From JANOAR01 sp031411235 (GTDB taxonomy: Bacteria > Verrucomicrobiota > Verrucomicrobiia > Verrucomicrobiales > Verrucomicrobiaceae), in the NCBI GenBank assembly GCA_031411235.1, contig JANOAR010000284.1, positions 1 through 48,090 on the forward strand: a DNA stretch of 48,090 nucleotides, given 5' to 3'. This document shows, in pieces, positions 6,705 through 15,456 of the stretch. Position 1 is the stretch's first letter. Each line of letters begins with the position of its first letter. Made by a program: the position numbers and the translations under genes. The notes under the pieces are model-generated. The model saw nothing but the letters and a program-made list of their open reading frames with translations, was not told where the DNA came from and searched no databases.

Positions 6705-9700
6705 TTATAAGCCACCCGCTTCTCCCTCAAAATACCGGCTCGTCTCATCAGTCGGATCAAGCGATGCGCTCACAGCCTTCGTCCTCGCCAGCCACACGAA
6801 GGCGGCAGGCAAAATGAACAGCGTGGCGAGCGTTGCCGCGATCAAGCCACCGATCACTGCGCGGCCTAGGGGCGCGGTCTGTGCTCCGGCTTCGCCTAAA
6901 CCGAGGGCCAGCGGCGTCATCCCGGCGAGCATAGCAAAGCTGGTCATGAGGATGGGGCGCAGGCGGTCGCTGGCGGCGCTGCTGGCGGCGGTTTTGAGAT
7001 CCATGCCGGCGCGATGATTTTTGTCCGCAAAGGTGACGAGCAGGATGGCATTCGCCATTGCCACGCCGATGGCCATGATCGCGCCGATGAGGCTTTGAAT
7101 ATTGAAAGTGTCGCGCGTGATGAAGAGCATCGCGCAGACACCGAGCACCACGGCAGGCACGGCGGTGATGACGACGAGCGGCAGGCGCAGGCTTTGGAAG
7201 TTGGCGGCGAGCAGCAGGAAGATGACGATCACCGCGAGCACGAAGCCTTGCTGAAGGCCATCCATTGTCTGCTGCAAGGTCACGCTTTGGCCACGGATGA
7301 TGACGTTGGTTTTTGCGGGCGGTGCGCCAGCATCGGCAACAGCTTTGGCGACGAGTTTGCTCACCGTGCCGAGGTCGCTGCCGTGGATATTCGCGCTGAC
7401 GCTGACCACGCGTGCCATGTTGAAGCGCTCGTACTGGCCCACCGTGGTGCCGGGCGTGAGCGTGGCGATGTTGCGCAGTGCGGTCGCGGGGCCGGTCTTG
7501 CTGGCGATGGGCAGGTTGCGCAGTTCATCGAGGTTGGTCATCTTCGCCTGCGGCACTTGCACCTGCACTTGGAAGGCTTGGCCGCTCTTTGGGTCGGCCC
7601 AATACACAGGCGTGGTGAAACGCGAGGAACTGGTGGCGGTGACGACCGCACGGCCTGCATCGGCCATGCTCACACCGGCGAGCCCGGCCTTCTCGCGGTT
7701 CACCGCGACTTCGACGGTAGGGTAGTCGAGCGCTTGATTGAACTGCAAATCTCTGAGTGCTGGGATCTTCTCCAACTCGGCTTTGATCTTCTTCGCATGG
7801 CTTTCATCATCGGCCAGCGATGGCCCCGTGACGGCGACCTCCACAGGCGTGGGCGAACCGAGTGACATGATGCGCGTGACGATGTCGCCGGGCTCAAAGC
7901 TGAGGCGCACCGTGGGCAGTTTTTCCTTCAGCGTGGCCCGCAGTTTTTCCTTCAACGCGATGATCGGGATGTCGGCTCCGGACTTGAACTCGATCTGCAA
8001 CACGCCTTCCTCCGGCCCGCCATTCCACAGGTGAATGAGGTTCACGGGATAACTCGGTGCGTGGACGCCGACCATGCCGATGCTGAGCTTCACCTTGTCG
8101 GGGCCGACGGCGGCTTTGATGGTGTCGAGGATGGTCAGCGCGATGGCTTCAGTCTTATCGAGCTTGGTGCCCGTGGGAGCGCGGAAGCGAAGCTGTAGCT
8201 GGCCGCGATCCACGGTGGGAAAGATGTCGGTGCCGATGCCTTTGGCGATGAGGAATGCAGCGAAGAGCGCGGCGGCAATGTAGATCGGCACGAGCAGCCA
8301 GCGCACCGCGAGAAAGGGCTTCAGCAACGATGCAAAAGCGCCAAGCCGTGGGCTGGCGGTGGCGGTGCTGTGGTCGCTCGCTGCCGTTGCAGGCATGAGC
8401 CATACACACAGCACAGGCACGAGGGTGGAAGACAGCAGGTAACTGGCAAACATCGCAAAGCCCACGGCCAACGACAGCGGCACGAACAGCGCCTTCGCTG
8501 CGCCCGTCATCACGTACGCGGGGATGAAAACCGCGAGCACGCAGAGCATTGCCAGCAGTCGCGGCCCCGCCGTTTCCAGCGTGCCATCGAGCACGGCGCG
8601 GGCAGTGGGTTTGCCTCGCGATTGATGCCGATGAATGTTCTCAATCGTCACCGTTGCTTCATCAACGAGGATGCCAATGGCCAGAGCCAAGCCACCCACG
8701 GTCATCAAATTCACGGTCTGCCCACACAGCCATAGGCCGACCAACGAGGCCAGCAGCGCGAGCGGGATATTGATGACAACGATGAGCGCGCTGCGCCAAT
8801 CGCGCAGGAACAGCAGCACCATCAAGCCCGTGAGCGCCGCGCCCATCCAGCCCTCGCGCACAAGGTCGGCGATGGCGTTGGTGACGAAGGGGCTCTGGTC
8901 GAATTCGTATGTCACGCGAATGTCCTCGGGCAGCGCCGCCTGGAATTTCGGGATGCTGGCCTTCACCACGTTGACCACGTCCATCGTCGAGGCATTGGCG
9001 CGTTTCGTCACGGGCATATAAACCGTGCGCCTACCATTCACCAAACCGTAGCTGGTGATGATGTCCGCAGCGTCCGCAGCCTCGGCGACATCGCGCACAT
9101 AGACCGCGCTGTTGTCACCCGCGAGACCGACACGCAGTGGCACGGCTTCGAGGTCTTTGATGTTCTTCACGATGCCATTCATCGGCACCATCGGGTATTC
9201 ATCGCCGAGCGTGAGGTTGCCGCTGGGAATGATCGTTTGCGACTGCGCGATGGCGTTCACCACGTCGTCGGGACTCATGTTGTAGCTGCGCAAGCGCTCG
9301 GGCTTCAAATTCAAAACAATCGCCCGCGCACTGCCGCCAAACGGCGGTGGTGCCGACACGCCCGGCAGCGGCGCAAACAGCGGGCGCACGGTGTTGAGCG
9401 CGGCGTCCTGCATCTGCGCGACGCTCTTGGTTTCGCTGCTAAAGACGAGCTGGCCCACCGGCACGCTGCCCGTGTCGAAGCGGGTGACAAAAGGTGGCAC
9501 GGTGCCCGGTGGCATGAAGGCTCGCGAGCGGTTCACATAGCCTACGACTTCGCCCATCGCCGAGGCCATGTCGGTACCGGGGTGGAAGGTGAGCTTGATG
9601 ATCGTCGCGCCTTGGATGCACTTCGACTCCACGCTGGCGAGCGAGGTGAGGTAGAGGAAATGATACTCGTAGTAGTAACTGATGAACCCTTCCACCTGCG

Positions 9701-9869
9701 CCGGATCCATGCCGCCGTAAGGCTGCGCGACGTAGATGGTGGGCACATTGAGTGAGGGAAAGATGTCGCGCGGCGTCTTATCAATCGCCAGCCACCCACC
9801 CATGCACAGCGCCACGACGGCAACGAGGATGGTGAAGGGACGGCGAAGGGCGAGGTGGGTGAGATTCAT
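6705..9869 (-). CDS. RND efflux pump, inner-membrane subunit (HAE-1/AcrB-like)
   Basis: This 1054-residue resistance-nodulation-division transporter exports substrates through an outer-membrane duct using proton flow. The N-terminus (LRRPFTILVAVVALCMGGW) is the first of 12 helices. A large periplasmic loop follows each of helices 1 and 7. Helix 4 carries the proton-relay acidic pair in LAIGILVDEATVTIENIH. The matching helix 10-11 segment is IGVAMANAILLVTFAD. The tail PLGRAVIGGLIAATLATLFILPA is family-typical. The sequence groups with drug and lipid exporters rather than with metal pumps, but the substrate is unknown. It is the last gene of a minus-strand operon (adaptor, TolC-like, pump). A 188-bp gap with a REPIN-like hairpin separates it from the TolC gene. 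Confidence 0.95.
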   Translation of the reverse strand: MNLTHLALRRPFTILVAVVALCMGGWLAIDKTPRDIFPSLNVPTIYVAQPYGGMDPAQVEGFISYYYEYHFLYLTSLASVESKCIQGATIIKLTFHPGTDMASAMGEVVGYVNRSRAFMPPGTVPPFVTRFDTGSVPVGQLVFSSETKSVAQMQDAALNTVRPLFAPLPGVSAPPPFGGSARAIVLNLKPERLRSYNMSPDDVVNAIAQSQTIIPSGNLTLGDEYPMVPMNGIVKNIKDLEAVPLRVGLAGDNSAVYVRDVAEAADAADIITSYGLVNGRRTVYMPVTKRANASTMDVVNVVKASIPKFQAALPEDIRVTYEFDQSPFVTNAIADLVREGWMGAALTGLMVLLFLRDWRSALIVVINIPLALLASLVGLWLCGQTVNLMTVGGLALAIGILVDEATVTIENIHRHQSRGKPTARAVLDGTLETAGPRLLAMLCVLAVFIPAYVMTGAAKALFVPLSLAVGFAMFASYLLSSTLVPVLCVWLMPATAASDHSTATASPRLGAFASLLKPFLAVRWLLVPIYIAAALFAAFLIAKGIGTDIFPTVDRGQLQLRFRAPTGTKLDKTEAIALTILDTIKAAVGPDKVKLSIGMVGVHAPSYPVNLIHLWNGGPEEGVLQIEFKSGADIPIIALKEKLRATLKEKLPTVRLSFEPGDIVTRIMSLGSPTPVEVAVTGPSLADDESHAKKIKAELEKIPALRDLQFNQALDYPTVEVAVNREKAGLAGVSMADAGRAVVTATSSSRFTTPVYWADPKSGQAFQVQVQVPQAKMTNLDELRNLPIASKTGPATALRNIATLTPGTTVGQYERFNMARVVSVSANIHGSDLGTVSKLVAKAVADAGAPPAKTNVIIRGQSVTLQQTMDGLQQGFVLAVIVIFLLLAANFQSLRLPLVVITAVPAVVLGVCAMLFITRDTFNIQSLIGAIMAIGVAMANAILLVTFADKNHRAGMDLKTAASSAASDRLRPILMTSFAMLAGMTPLALGLGEAGAQTAPLGRAVIGGLIAATLATLFILPAAFVWLARTKAVSASLDPTDETSRYFEGEAGGL

Positions 9870-9881
9870 GCGTGGAGAAAA

Positions 9882-10022
9882 GTGGCTTCGACTTCAGTCG
9901 AATGCAGTCGGAGGCGAAGCAGGGGCGATGGACTTGGAGTAGCCTCTTGGCTGGGGCAGCAGTGGGGGTTGTTGGTGGTTACGAGTCAGTCCCTTCGACG
10001 ATTCGACTGAAGTCGAAGCCAC
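9882..10022. repeat. REPIN-like element between the tolC-like and RND genes
   Basis: A 22-bp sequence at 9882-9903 is repeated exactly in inverted orientation at 10001-10022, bounding a 141-bp unit. Each arm has a GTGG head plus the internal palindrome TTCGACT-TC-AGTCGAA. This matches a REPIN: two REP sequences in inverted orientation that fold into one long hairpin. It lies in the efflux operon, where it could alter the RNA level of the downstream pump gene. Confidence 0.75.
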
Positions 10023-10057
10023 ATCCCGGCGGGCGTTGGCCTGGGGTTTTAAAGCCA

Positions 10058-11368
10058 TTACTTGCCAGAGGAAGGTTCTACACTCAGCTCCCCCACCGCT
10101 CGCATCAGCAAATACTGCGAGGCATTGTGTGCCGTCACCGCATTCAGATAATCCGTGCGAGCGCGGGTCAGTTCTTGTTCCGCGAGAACGGTTTCCAAGA
10201 CGATGCCGACGGCAAACTCCTGGCGCTCGTGGGTGAGGCGGTTGTTCTCCTGCGCAGCGGTCACTTCTTCGCGGGCGGCGGCGACTTGCTTGGCGAGCGA
10301 TTTGGTCTGCTCATGCGCGGCGACGACTTCGGCGATGATGGCTTCCCTTATCTGCGCGTCTTGCAGTTCGCTCAGTTTCAGCCGTGCCTCGGCAGCACGT
10401 TTGCGGCCTTTGTCGAAGAGCCCGCCCGCGCCGATCTTCCAGCTCAGGCCGACGAAATAATCTTCGCTGTCGTGCAGCCCTCGCGTGCTCGTGCCTGCGC
10501 CGCCATCGAGTCCACCGCCGAAGACCTGCGCTGTGATCGTGGGCACCCACGGGCCTTTCGTGGCGGCATCGCGCTCGTGGCGCGCTGCGGCGAGTTGCGC
10601 GAGTTGGCCAGCTAATTCAGGACGTTTGGCGAGAGCCTTCTCCGTTAAAACCTTCACGTTGGTGTTAGCGCTCACCAGTCGCAGCATCGCGGGCTCGCCT
10701 TCAGCCGCGTGCAGCGTCACGCTGGGATCAAGCCGCAGCAACTGAGCCAGCGCCACGCTTGCCTGTTGCTCGGCTCCGCGAGCCTTCTCCAGCTCCAGTT
10801 GATTGCGCCGCGTCTGCGAATCCACGCGCAACGCATCGCCTTTGAAGGCCACACCAGCGGTCACGGCATTGGTCACTTGTTTGCCATAGTCCTCCGAGAT
10901 TTTGACGGCCTCCTGCGCGACCGCCACAACGGCTTGTGCCCGCACTAGCTCGAAGTAAGCCGCTGCCGTCCGGGCCAGCGTTGCGAGTTTGGTTCCTTCG
11001 ACTGCCTTAGCCGCTGCTGTGGCGAGCTGCTTTGCCGCGAGGCGCTTGTAGTAGGCTTCACCGAGCGCGAGATCCAAGCCCGCCGTGGCACCGAGATTGT
11101 AGCTCTGCTTGCTCACGTCGATCACCGCGCCACGCACTTCCTGCGTCGCGCCTTGGTGGTTTTTGTAGCCTACGCCGACGGTGACGGTGGGGATAAAAGC
11201 GAGCACGCGCTGCTGCTCGACGGCGTTGGCTTCAGCGAGTTTTTGCTCAGCGATTTGCACGTCAAGATTGCTACCGCCTGCGAGACGCAGAGCAGTGGGG
11301 AGGTTGATGGGCTCGGCTTGAACCAGAGAAGACAAATAGACCGAGAATAGAATGCTGAAGGTGCGCAT
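10058..11368 (-). CDS. TolC-family outer-membrane efflux protein
   Basis: This 436-residue protein has a signal peptide (MRTFSILFSVYLSSLVQA) and the two long helical repeats of the outer-membrane efflux family. These are rich in heptad Ala, Leu and Gln (LADAVEQQRVLAF-like segments, then LAKQVAAAREEVTAAQENN). It forms the trimeric outer-membrane channel for the adaptor and pump encoded on either side. The duct-domain motif near residue 30 (LPTALRLAGGSNLDVQIAEQ) is characteristic. The start is ATG 11368, 22 bp after the adaptor stop, so the two are cotranscribed. It is close to the usual TolC-like length and shows no truncation. Confidence 0.92.
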   Translation of the reverse strand: MRTFSILFSVYLSSLVQAEPINLPTALRLAGGSNLDVQIAEQKLAEANAVEQQRVLAFIPTVTVGVGYKNHQGATQEVRGAVIDVSKQSYNLGATAGLDLALGEAYYKRLAAKQLATAAAKAVEGTKLATLARTAAAYFELVRAQAVVAVAQEAVKISEDYGKQVTNAVTAGVAFKGDALRVDSQTRRNQLELEKARGAEQQASVALAQLLRLDPSVTLHAAEGEPAMLRLVSANTNVKVLTEKALAKRPELAGQLAQLAAARHERDAATKGPWVPTITAQVFGGGLDGGAGTSTRGLHDSEDYFVGLSWKIGAGGLFDKGRKRAAEARLKLSELQDAQIREAIIAEVVAAHEQTKSLAKQVAAAREEVTAAQENNRLTHERQEFAVGIVLETVLAEQELTRARTDYLNAVTAHNASQYLLMRAVGELSVEPSSGK

Positions 11369-11390
11369 GAAGTATGGGAGGAAGAGTAGT

Positions 11391-12470
11391 TTATTTTACT
11401 TTGATGAGTTGATCCGGCACCAGCGTGGCCTTCCCAGGAATCAGCACCTCAGCCGTCTCTTCCAGGCCGCTGGCGATCTCCACATTCACGCCATCATTAA
11501 ACCCCAAGACCACGGCATTTTTCTTCGCCTTGCCCGCAGCATTCGTGAAGACAAACGCATTGGCCTTCTCCATCACCAAGCCTTCTACGGGGATGAGCAC
11601 GGCGTTGTCGTGGGTCTGCACGCCGACCTTCATCGTGACGTACATGCCGGGGCGCAGTTCCAGGGATTCGTTGGGCAGTTCGCTCTCGACGAGCATGGTG
11701 CGTGTGGCCATATCCAGCGCATAGGCGAAGCGCGTTACGCTGCCTTTGATGACCTTCCCCGGCAGGCCTTCGGCGCTCACCATCACGGGCTGACCTTTGG
11801 CGACAAACAGCGCATCCACCTCCGGCACCGCCACCTGCGCACGCACGGTTTTGAAATCCATGAGCGTGACCACCGCCGCATTGCTCGCCGCCGTGCCCGA
11901 GGTGGCGCTGGGCACGAAGGCACCGAGATCGACCCGGCGCTCGGTGATGATGCCGGCGAAGGGCGCGGTGATCTTGGTGAAGCCAAACAGTGCGCGGGTG
12001 CGTTTGTCGGCGGTCTCGACGACGGCGAACTCGGCCTTGGCCATGTCCAGCTCGGCTTTGGCCTTCTCCAGCATCTGCGGCAGGATGAGGTCGGGCGAGG
12101 CTTTGCGGGCTTTGGTGAGGCGGTCGTATTCCTGCTGGGCGAAGTCGAAGCGCGGCTTTTTGCTGGCCAGTTCAGCTTCGGTTTTGCCCAGATCGGCTTC
12201 GAGTTCAGGGGCTTCGAGTTCCGCGATGAGATCGCCTGCCTTCACGGCATCGCCTTTGTCGAAGGCGATCTTTTTTACATAACCGGGCGTCTTGGCGTAG
12301 AGCGTGGCTTGTTGCAGTGGCTTGATCGCGCCGGGCAGTGAGACGTAGCGAGTCACGGTGCCGCGATGAGGCTTGGTCGCGGGCAGCTCGATGGGATCAG
12401 CCGCAGGCAGCCACGGAGTGTGGAGGAGGAGGGCGAGAAAGCCGCAAGCGGCTAGGGGTGGGACGTTCAT
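11391..12470 (-). CDS. RND efflux periplasmic adaptor (membrane fusion protein)
   Basis: This 359-residue HlyD/AcrA-type adaptor bridges the RND pump and the TolC-like channel in the periplasm. A signal peptide (MNVPPLAACGFLALLLHTPWLPA) precedes the lipoyl half (GAIKPLQQATLYAKTPGYVKKIAFDKGDAV), a helical hairpin (LEADLGKTEAELASKKPRF onwards), the second lipoyl half (TKITAPFAGIITERRVDLG) and the beta-barrel and membrane-proximal domains (LRPGMYVTMKVGVQ). It is the first gene of the operon. Its promoter should lie in 12471-12666, the space shared with the divergent pstS, which also holds a GTAG...CTAC palindromic element. There is no lipobox, so it is probably soluble or anchored by an uncleaved signal. 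Confidence 0.93.
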   Translation of the reverse strand: MNVPPLAACGFLALLLHTPWLPAADPIELPATKPHRGTVTRYVSLPGAIKPLQQATLYAKTPGYVKKIAFDKGDAVKAGDLIAELEAPELEADLGKTEAELASKKPRFDFAQQEYDRLTKARKASPDLILPQMLEKAKAELDMAKAEFAVVETADKRTRALFGFTKITAPFAGIITERRVDLGAFVPSATSGTAASNAAVVTLMDFKTVRAQVAVPEVDALFVAKGQPVMVSAEGLPGKVIKGSVTRFAYALDMATRTMLVESELPNESLELRPGMYVTMKVGVQTHDNAVLIPVEGLVMEKANAFVFTNAAGKAKKNAVVLGFNDGVNVEIASGLEETAEVLIPGKATLVPDQLIKVK

Positions 12471-12483
12471 GCTGTGAGCCTTT

Positions 12484-12528
12484 GTAGCGAGAGGCGCGTG
12501 GGAACGCGAGGAAGATCGCTGATCCTAC
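12484..12528. repeat. GTAG...CTAC bounded palindromic element
   Basis: The 45-bp unit starts with GTAG (12484-12487) and ends with its complement CTAC (12525-12528). Inside are a CGCGT-ggga-ACGCG hairpin and a GATC-gct-GATC palindrome. Opposed GTAG heads suggest a short inverted REP pair. It lies between the divergent efflux and pst operons. Confidence 0.45.
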
Positions 12529-12666
12529 GGGCATTATCCCAGCGAGCGCCGAGCCATTGTTACAGGAACGTCACGCGGCCTTTTTTGCCTCGCCGGGCAT
12601 CCCCTTCCACGATGGCGGCGTGATGCCCAACGGCACACGCCAACCCAACTCCACAGACCCATCGTC

Positions 12667-13494
12667 ATGAACTCCAGGACACTCCTCACCCTCGCTACGG
12701 CTCTGGGCACGCTCGCCCTCTCCAGCAACCTCCAAGCCCAGACCACCATTCGCCTGCGCGGCTCCGACACCCTCGGCGCAAAACTTCTGCCCCAGCTCGC
12801 TGAAGGCTTCAAAAAACAAGGCGGCGTGGCTTCCTTTGACATCGCAGCAGAGGGCTCCTCCACCGCCTTCAGTAACCTCGCTTCAGGCGATGCCGACATT
12901 GGCATGTCTAGCCGCAAGGTGAAGCCTGAAGAAGAGACCCTGTGCAAAACCAAGAGCGTCTTCCTCGAAGAAACCGAAATCTCCTGGGACATGCTCACCG
13001 TCATCGTCAACAAGAGCAACCCTGTGACCAACCTGAGCAAGAAGCAGGTGCAGCAAATCTTCACCGGCGACATCAAAGACTGGAGCGAAGTCGGCGGCAC
13101 CCCCGGCCCGATCAGCCTCTACACACGCAACACCTCATCCGGCACCTACAAGGACTTCATGGGCCTAGCGATGAAGGGCAAGGACTACGCCCCTGAAAGC
13201 CAGAAGATGGCGGGCCACGAGCAGATCGCGCAGGAAGTGGGCACCAATAAAGGCGGCATCGGCTACGTGGGCCTCGCCTACATCAAGGCCGATGGCGTGA
13301 AGCCCACCACCATCGACGATATGGCCGCTGTGGAAGCGAACGCGAAGGTCTATCCTTACTCGCGCCCCAACTACCTCTACACCAATGGCAAGCCCACCGG
13401 TGTGGTGAAGGCCTTCATCGACTTCTGCCTCAGTGCCGAAGGCGAGAAGATCGTAGAAGGCGTGGGCTTCGTGCCCAAGTCGAAGGCGAAATAA
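12667..13494 (+). CDS. pstS: Phosphate ABC transporter substrate-binding protein PstS
   Basis: This 275-residue periplasmic protein captures orthophosphate for PstCAB. The signal peptide MNSRTLLTLATALGTLALSSNLQAQ ends near residue 25. The mature part shows the PstS phosphate-pocket signatures IRLRGSDTLGAKLLPQLAEG, AAEGSSTAFSNLASGDADIG and MSSRKV, then TRNTSSGTYKDFMGLAMKG in domain 2. The gene starts at ATG 12667 with no Shine-Dalgarno. It leads the pstSCAB operon; a 54-bp gap to pstC contains a strong stem-loop (13505-13533) that could raise pstS mRNA relative to the permease genes. I could not identify a clear Pho box, and phoU is not in the cluster. Confidence 0.93.
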   Translation: MNSRTLLTLATALGTLALSSNLQAQTTIRLRGSDTLGAKLLPQLAEGFKKQGGVASFDIAAEGSSTAFSNLASGDADIGMSSRKVKPEEETLCKTKSVFLEETEISWDMLTVIVNKSNPVTNLSKKQVQQIFTGDIKDWSEVGGTPGPISLYTRNTSSGTYKDFMGLAMKGKDYAPESQKMAGHEQIAQEVGTNKGGIGYVGLAYIKADGVKPTTIDDMAAVEANAKVYPYSRPNYLYTNGKPTGVVKAFIDFCLSAEGEKIVEGVGFVPKSKAK

Positions 13495-13504
13495 GGTTCA
13501 ATAC

Positions 13505-13533
13505 GGGAGCGCGGGCGAGACGCCCTCGCTCCC
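13505..13533. repeat. Intercistronic stem-loop, GGAG-type REP
   Basis: GGGAGCG pairs with CGCTCCC and GGGCG with CGCCC across one C/T mismatch and an AGA loop, a 29-nt near-perfect hairpin. It shares the core GGAGCGCGGGC with the palindrome at 25501-25525 (minus strand). A degenerate relative may be present at 45648-45675. It sits between pstS and pstC and has no T-run, so it is more a repeat or mRNA-stabilising hairpin than a terminator. Confidence 0.65.
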
Positions 13534-13548
13534 TTCGCTTTAGCTCCC

Positions 13549-15447
13549 ATGCTCCACGACTTTGCCAAGCCTCCGCGCTTCCTCGGTTTAAAATTGAACC
13601 GCCAGGACGTCATCCGTGCTTTGTTCATGGGGAAGGCGGGCATTGCCATCGTGGTGCTGTTCCTCATCATGATCTTCCTGCTGCGCGAGGGCGCAGGCTT
13701 CCTGGGCACCTATCGCTGGGAGCTTGGCGTGTATCGCCAGGCAGGGCTGGAACTCTGCGATGAGGGCAAAAAGCCCCTCGCTCAAAACGCCGCACTGCAT
13801 GGCAAACTGAAGCGTGCGCTGGCTGCCGAGATCGGCGTGCTCTCGGGCAAAGAACGAGCGCGACGCGATGCCGCGCTGCTGGTGAAGTCTTCGCTGGAAG
13901 ACCTCACCCAGCTGCCCACCGAAGCACTTGCTGCCGCATTGAAAGCCAAAGCTCCGGCAGAGCAGATCGAGCCTCTGCGCACCGCGCTGCGTGCCGCGCA
14001 GGAGAAGGCGCTGGGCTCGGTGGCCATGCCCGCAATACTCAGTGCCAACGAGCAACAAACCCTGCGCAGCCAGCTCGCGGTGATGATGCCCGACGATGTG
14101 GAATTGCCCGCACTCATTCGCGAGCTGAGCGCCGCCTTTGCCACTCAAGACGCTGTGGCGAGAAAGCAGTATCGGGCCTTTATCGACGCTGTGGATGCCT
14201 TTGAAGAAGCCGCCGAACCGCTCGCCGAAGTGCATGACAATATGGAGGTCATCGCCAAGGAAACCAAGGCCGCAGCGGTGAATCAGCACATGGCGGAGGA
14301 CGCTCGCACCAAGCTCACCGAAGCCGCAAACTTGGCCAAGACAGAGGCAGATCGCAGCAGCTTCACCCAGCAGGCAGCGGCCATGCAGGTGGAGCCCATC
14401 GACTATGCTGCGCGGATCGCGCCGCTGCTGGCCCTGGTGCCGGAGTATGACAAGCTGATGGCGGCCTATCTCGCAGCGGTGGGCAGCACGGCAGCAGCGC
14501 TGCCCGCAACCGTGGGCACCGCTGAGGCAAAGGCCTTGCTGCGTGAATACCGCGCAGCCTTGCCCGACCACCTCGCCACGGCAGAGCAAAGCGATGCCCG
14601 TATGAAGGCCTGGGATGGCTCCAAGCCCGTGCCGCTGATGCAGGCGGCGACTTCATTTCTCTTTGGCGGCGACTGGATCACCAACTCCTCGTGGCAAGAT
14701 TTTTATGGCGTGTTGCCCTTGCTCACAGGCTCGCTGTTGATTGCGCTCGTAGCCGTTGTCATCGCGCTGCCGCTGAGTGTTGCAGCCGCGATTTATACCA
14801 ACCAACTCGCCCGCCCGTGGGAGCAGGAGATCATCAAGCCAGGCATCGAATTCATCCAGGCGATCCCCAGTATCGTCTTCGGCTTCATCGGTATCTCAGT
14901 GTTTGGCGATCTGCTGCGCGAGCTGAGCTTGGTATCGTGGCTGAGCTGGGTGCCGGGCTTCCCCATGCAGGAGCGGCTGAACATTTTCAACGCAGGCTGC
15001 CTACTCGCGCTGATGGCGATACCGACCATGTTCAGTCTCGCCGAGGATGCACTTAACAACGTGCCGCGTGCCTTCTCCGAGGCCAGTGCTGCGCTCGGTG
15101 CCTCGCACATGCAAACGCTGTTTCGCATCACCGTGCCCGCTTCGCTCTCAGGCATCTTCGCCGCGCTGCTGCTGGGCTTGGGTCGCATCATGGGCGAGAC
15201 GATGGTGGTGCTGCTGGTAGCGGGGAATCGCATCGCGATCCCGAATTTTAGCGATGGCCCCGGCGTGGTTTTTCAGCCTGCACACACGCTGACTGGCATC
15301 ATCGCGCAGGAGCTGGGCGAGGTGTCGCGCGGCTCGGCGCACTGGCAGGCGCTGTTCATGGTGGGCATCCTGTTGTTCATGATTTCGCTGGCGATCAACT
15401 ACACCGCGCAGCGCGTTGTGAAGCGCTTTGCACTGCCCAAGATATAG
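13549..15447 (+). CDS. pstC: Phosphate ABC transporter permease PstC with a large periplasmic insertion
   Basis: At 632 residues this PstC is about twice the usual length of about 300. The first helix (GKAGIAIVVLFLIMIFLL, about 29-46) and the following REGAGFLG are normal. About 310 extra, Ala- and Glu-rich residues (about 55-365) follow, looking almost wholly alpha-helical. The normal PstC core resumes at FYGVLPLLTGSLLIALVAVV (about 384) and keeps the EAA coupling loop (ASAALGASHMQTLFRITVPASLSG) and LGRIMGETMVVLLVAG. By topology the insertion would face the periplasm, where it could contact PstS or the wall. The gene starts at ATG 13549 without a Shine-Dalgarno and is followed by pstA after 9 bp. 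There is no frameshift. Confidence 0.93.
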   Translation: MLHDFAKPPRFLGLKLNRQDVIRALFMGKAGIAIVVLFLIMIFLLREGAGFLGTYRWELGVYRQAGLELCDEGKKPLAQNAALHGKLKRALAAEIGVLSGKERARRDAALLVKSSLEDLTQLPTEALAAALKAKAPAEQIEPLRTALRAAQEKALGSVAMPAILSANEQQTLRSQLAVMMPDDVELPALIRELSAAFATQDAVARKQYRAFIDAVDAFEEAAEPLAEVHDNMEVIAKETKAAAVNQHMAEDARTKLTEAANLAKTEADRSSFTQQAAAMQVEPIDYAARIAPLLALVPEYDKLMAAYLAAVGSTAAALPATVGTAEAKALLREYRAALPDHLATAEQSDARMKAWDGSKPVPLMQAATSFLFGGDWITNSSWQDFYGVLPLLTGSLLIALVAVVIALPLSVAAAIYTNQLARPWEQEIIKPGIEFIQAIPSIVFGFIGISVFGDLLRELSLVSWLSWVPGFPMQERLNIFNAGCLLALMAIPTMFSLAEDALNNVPRAFSEASAALGASHMQTLFRITVPASLSGIFAALLLGLGRIMGETMVVLLVAGNRIAIPNFSDGPGVVFQPAHTLTGIIAQELGEVSRGSAHWQALFMVGILLFMISLAINYTAQRVVKRFALPKI

Positions 15448-15456
15448 CCTTCACCC

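Noticed and set aside
12471..12666. Pho box upstream of pstS
   Set aside because: I could not find two convincing direct repeats of the PhoB type.
13588..14589. A 333-codon minus-strand open frame over the pstC insertion
   Set aside because: The pstC frame is continuous, in operon order and followed by the canonical permease core; the antisense frame shows only Cys/His-rich shadow sequence.
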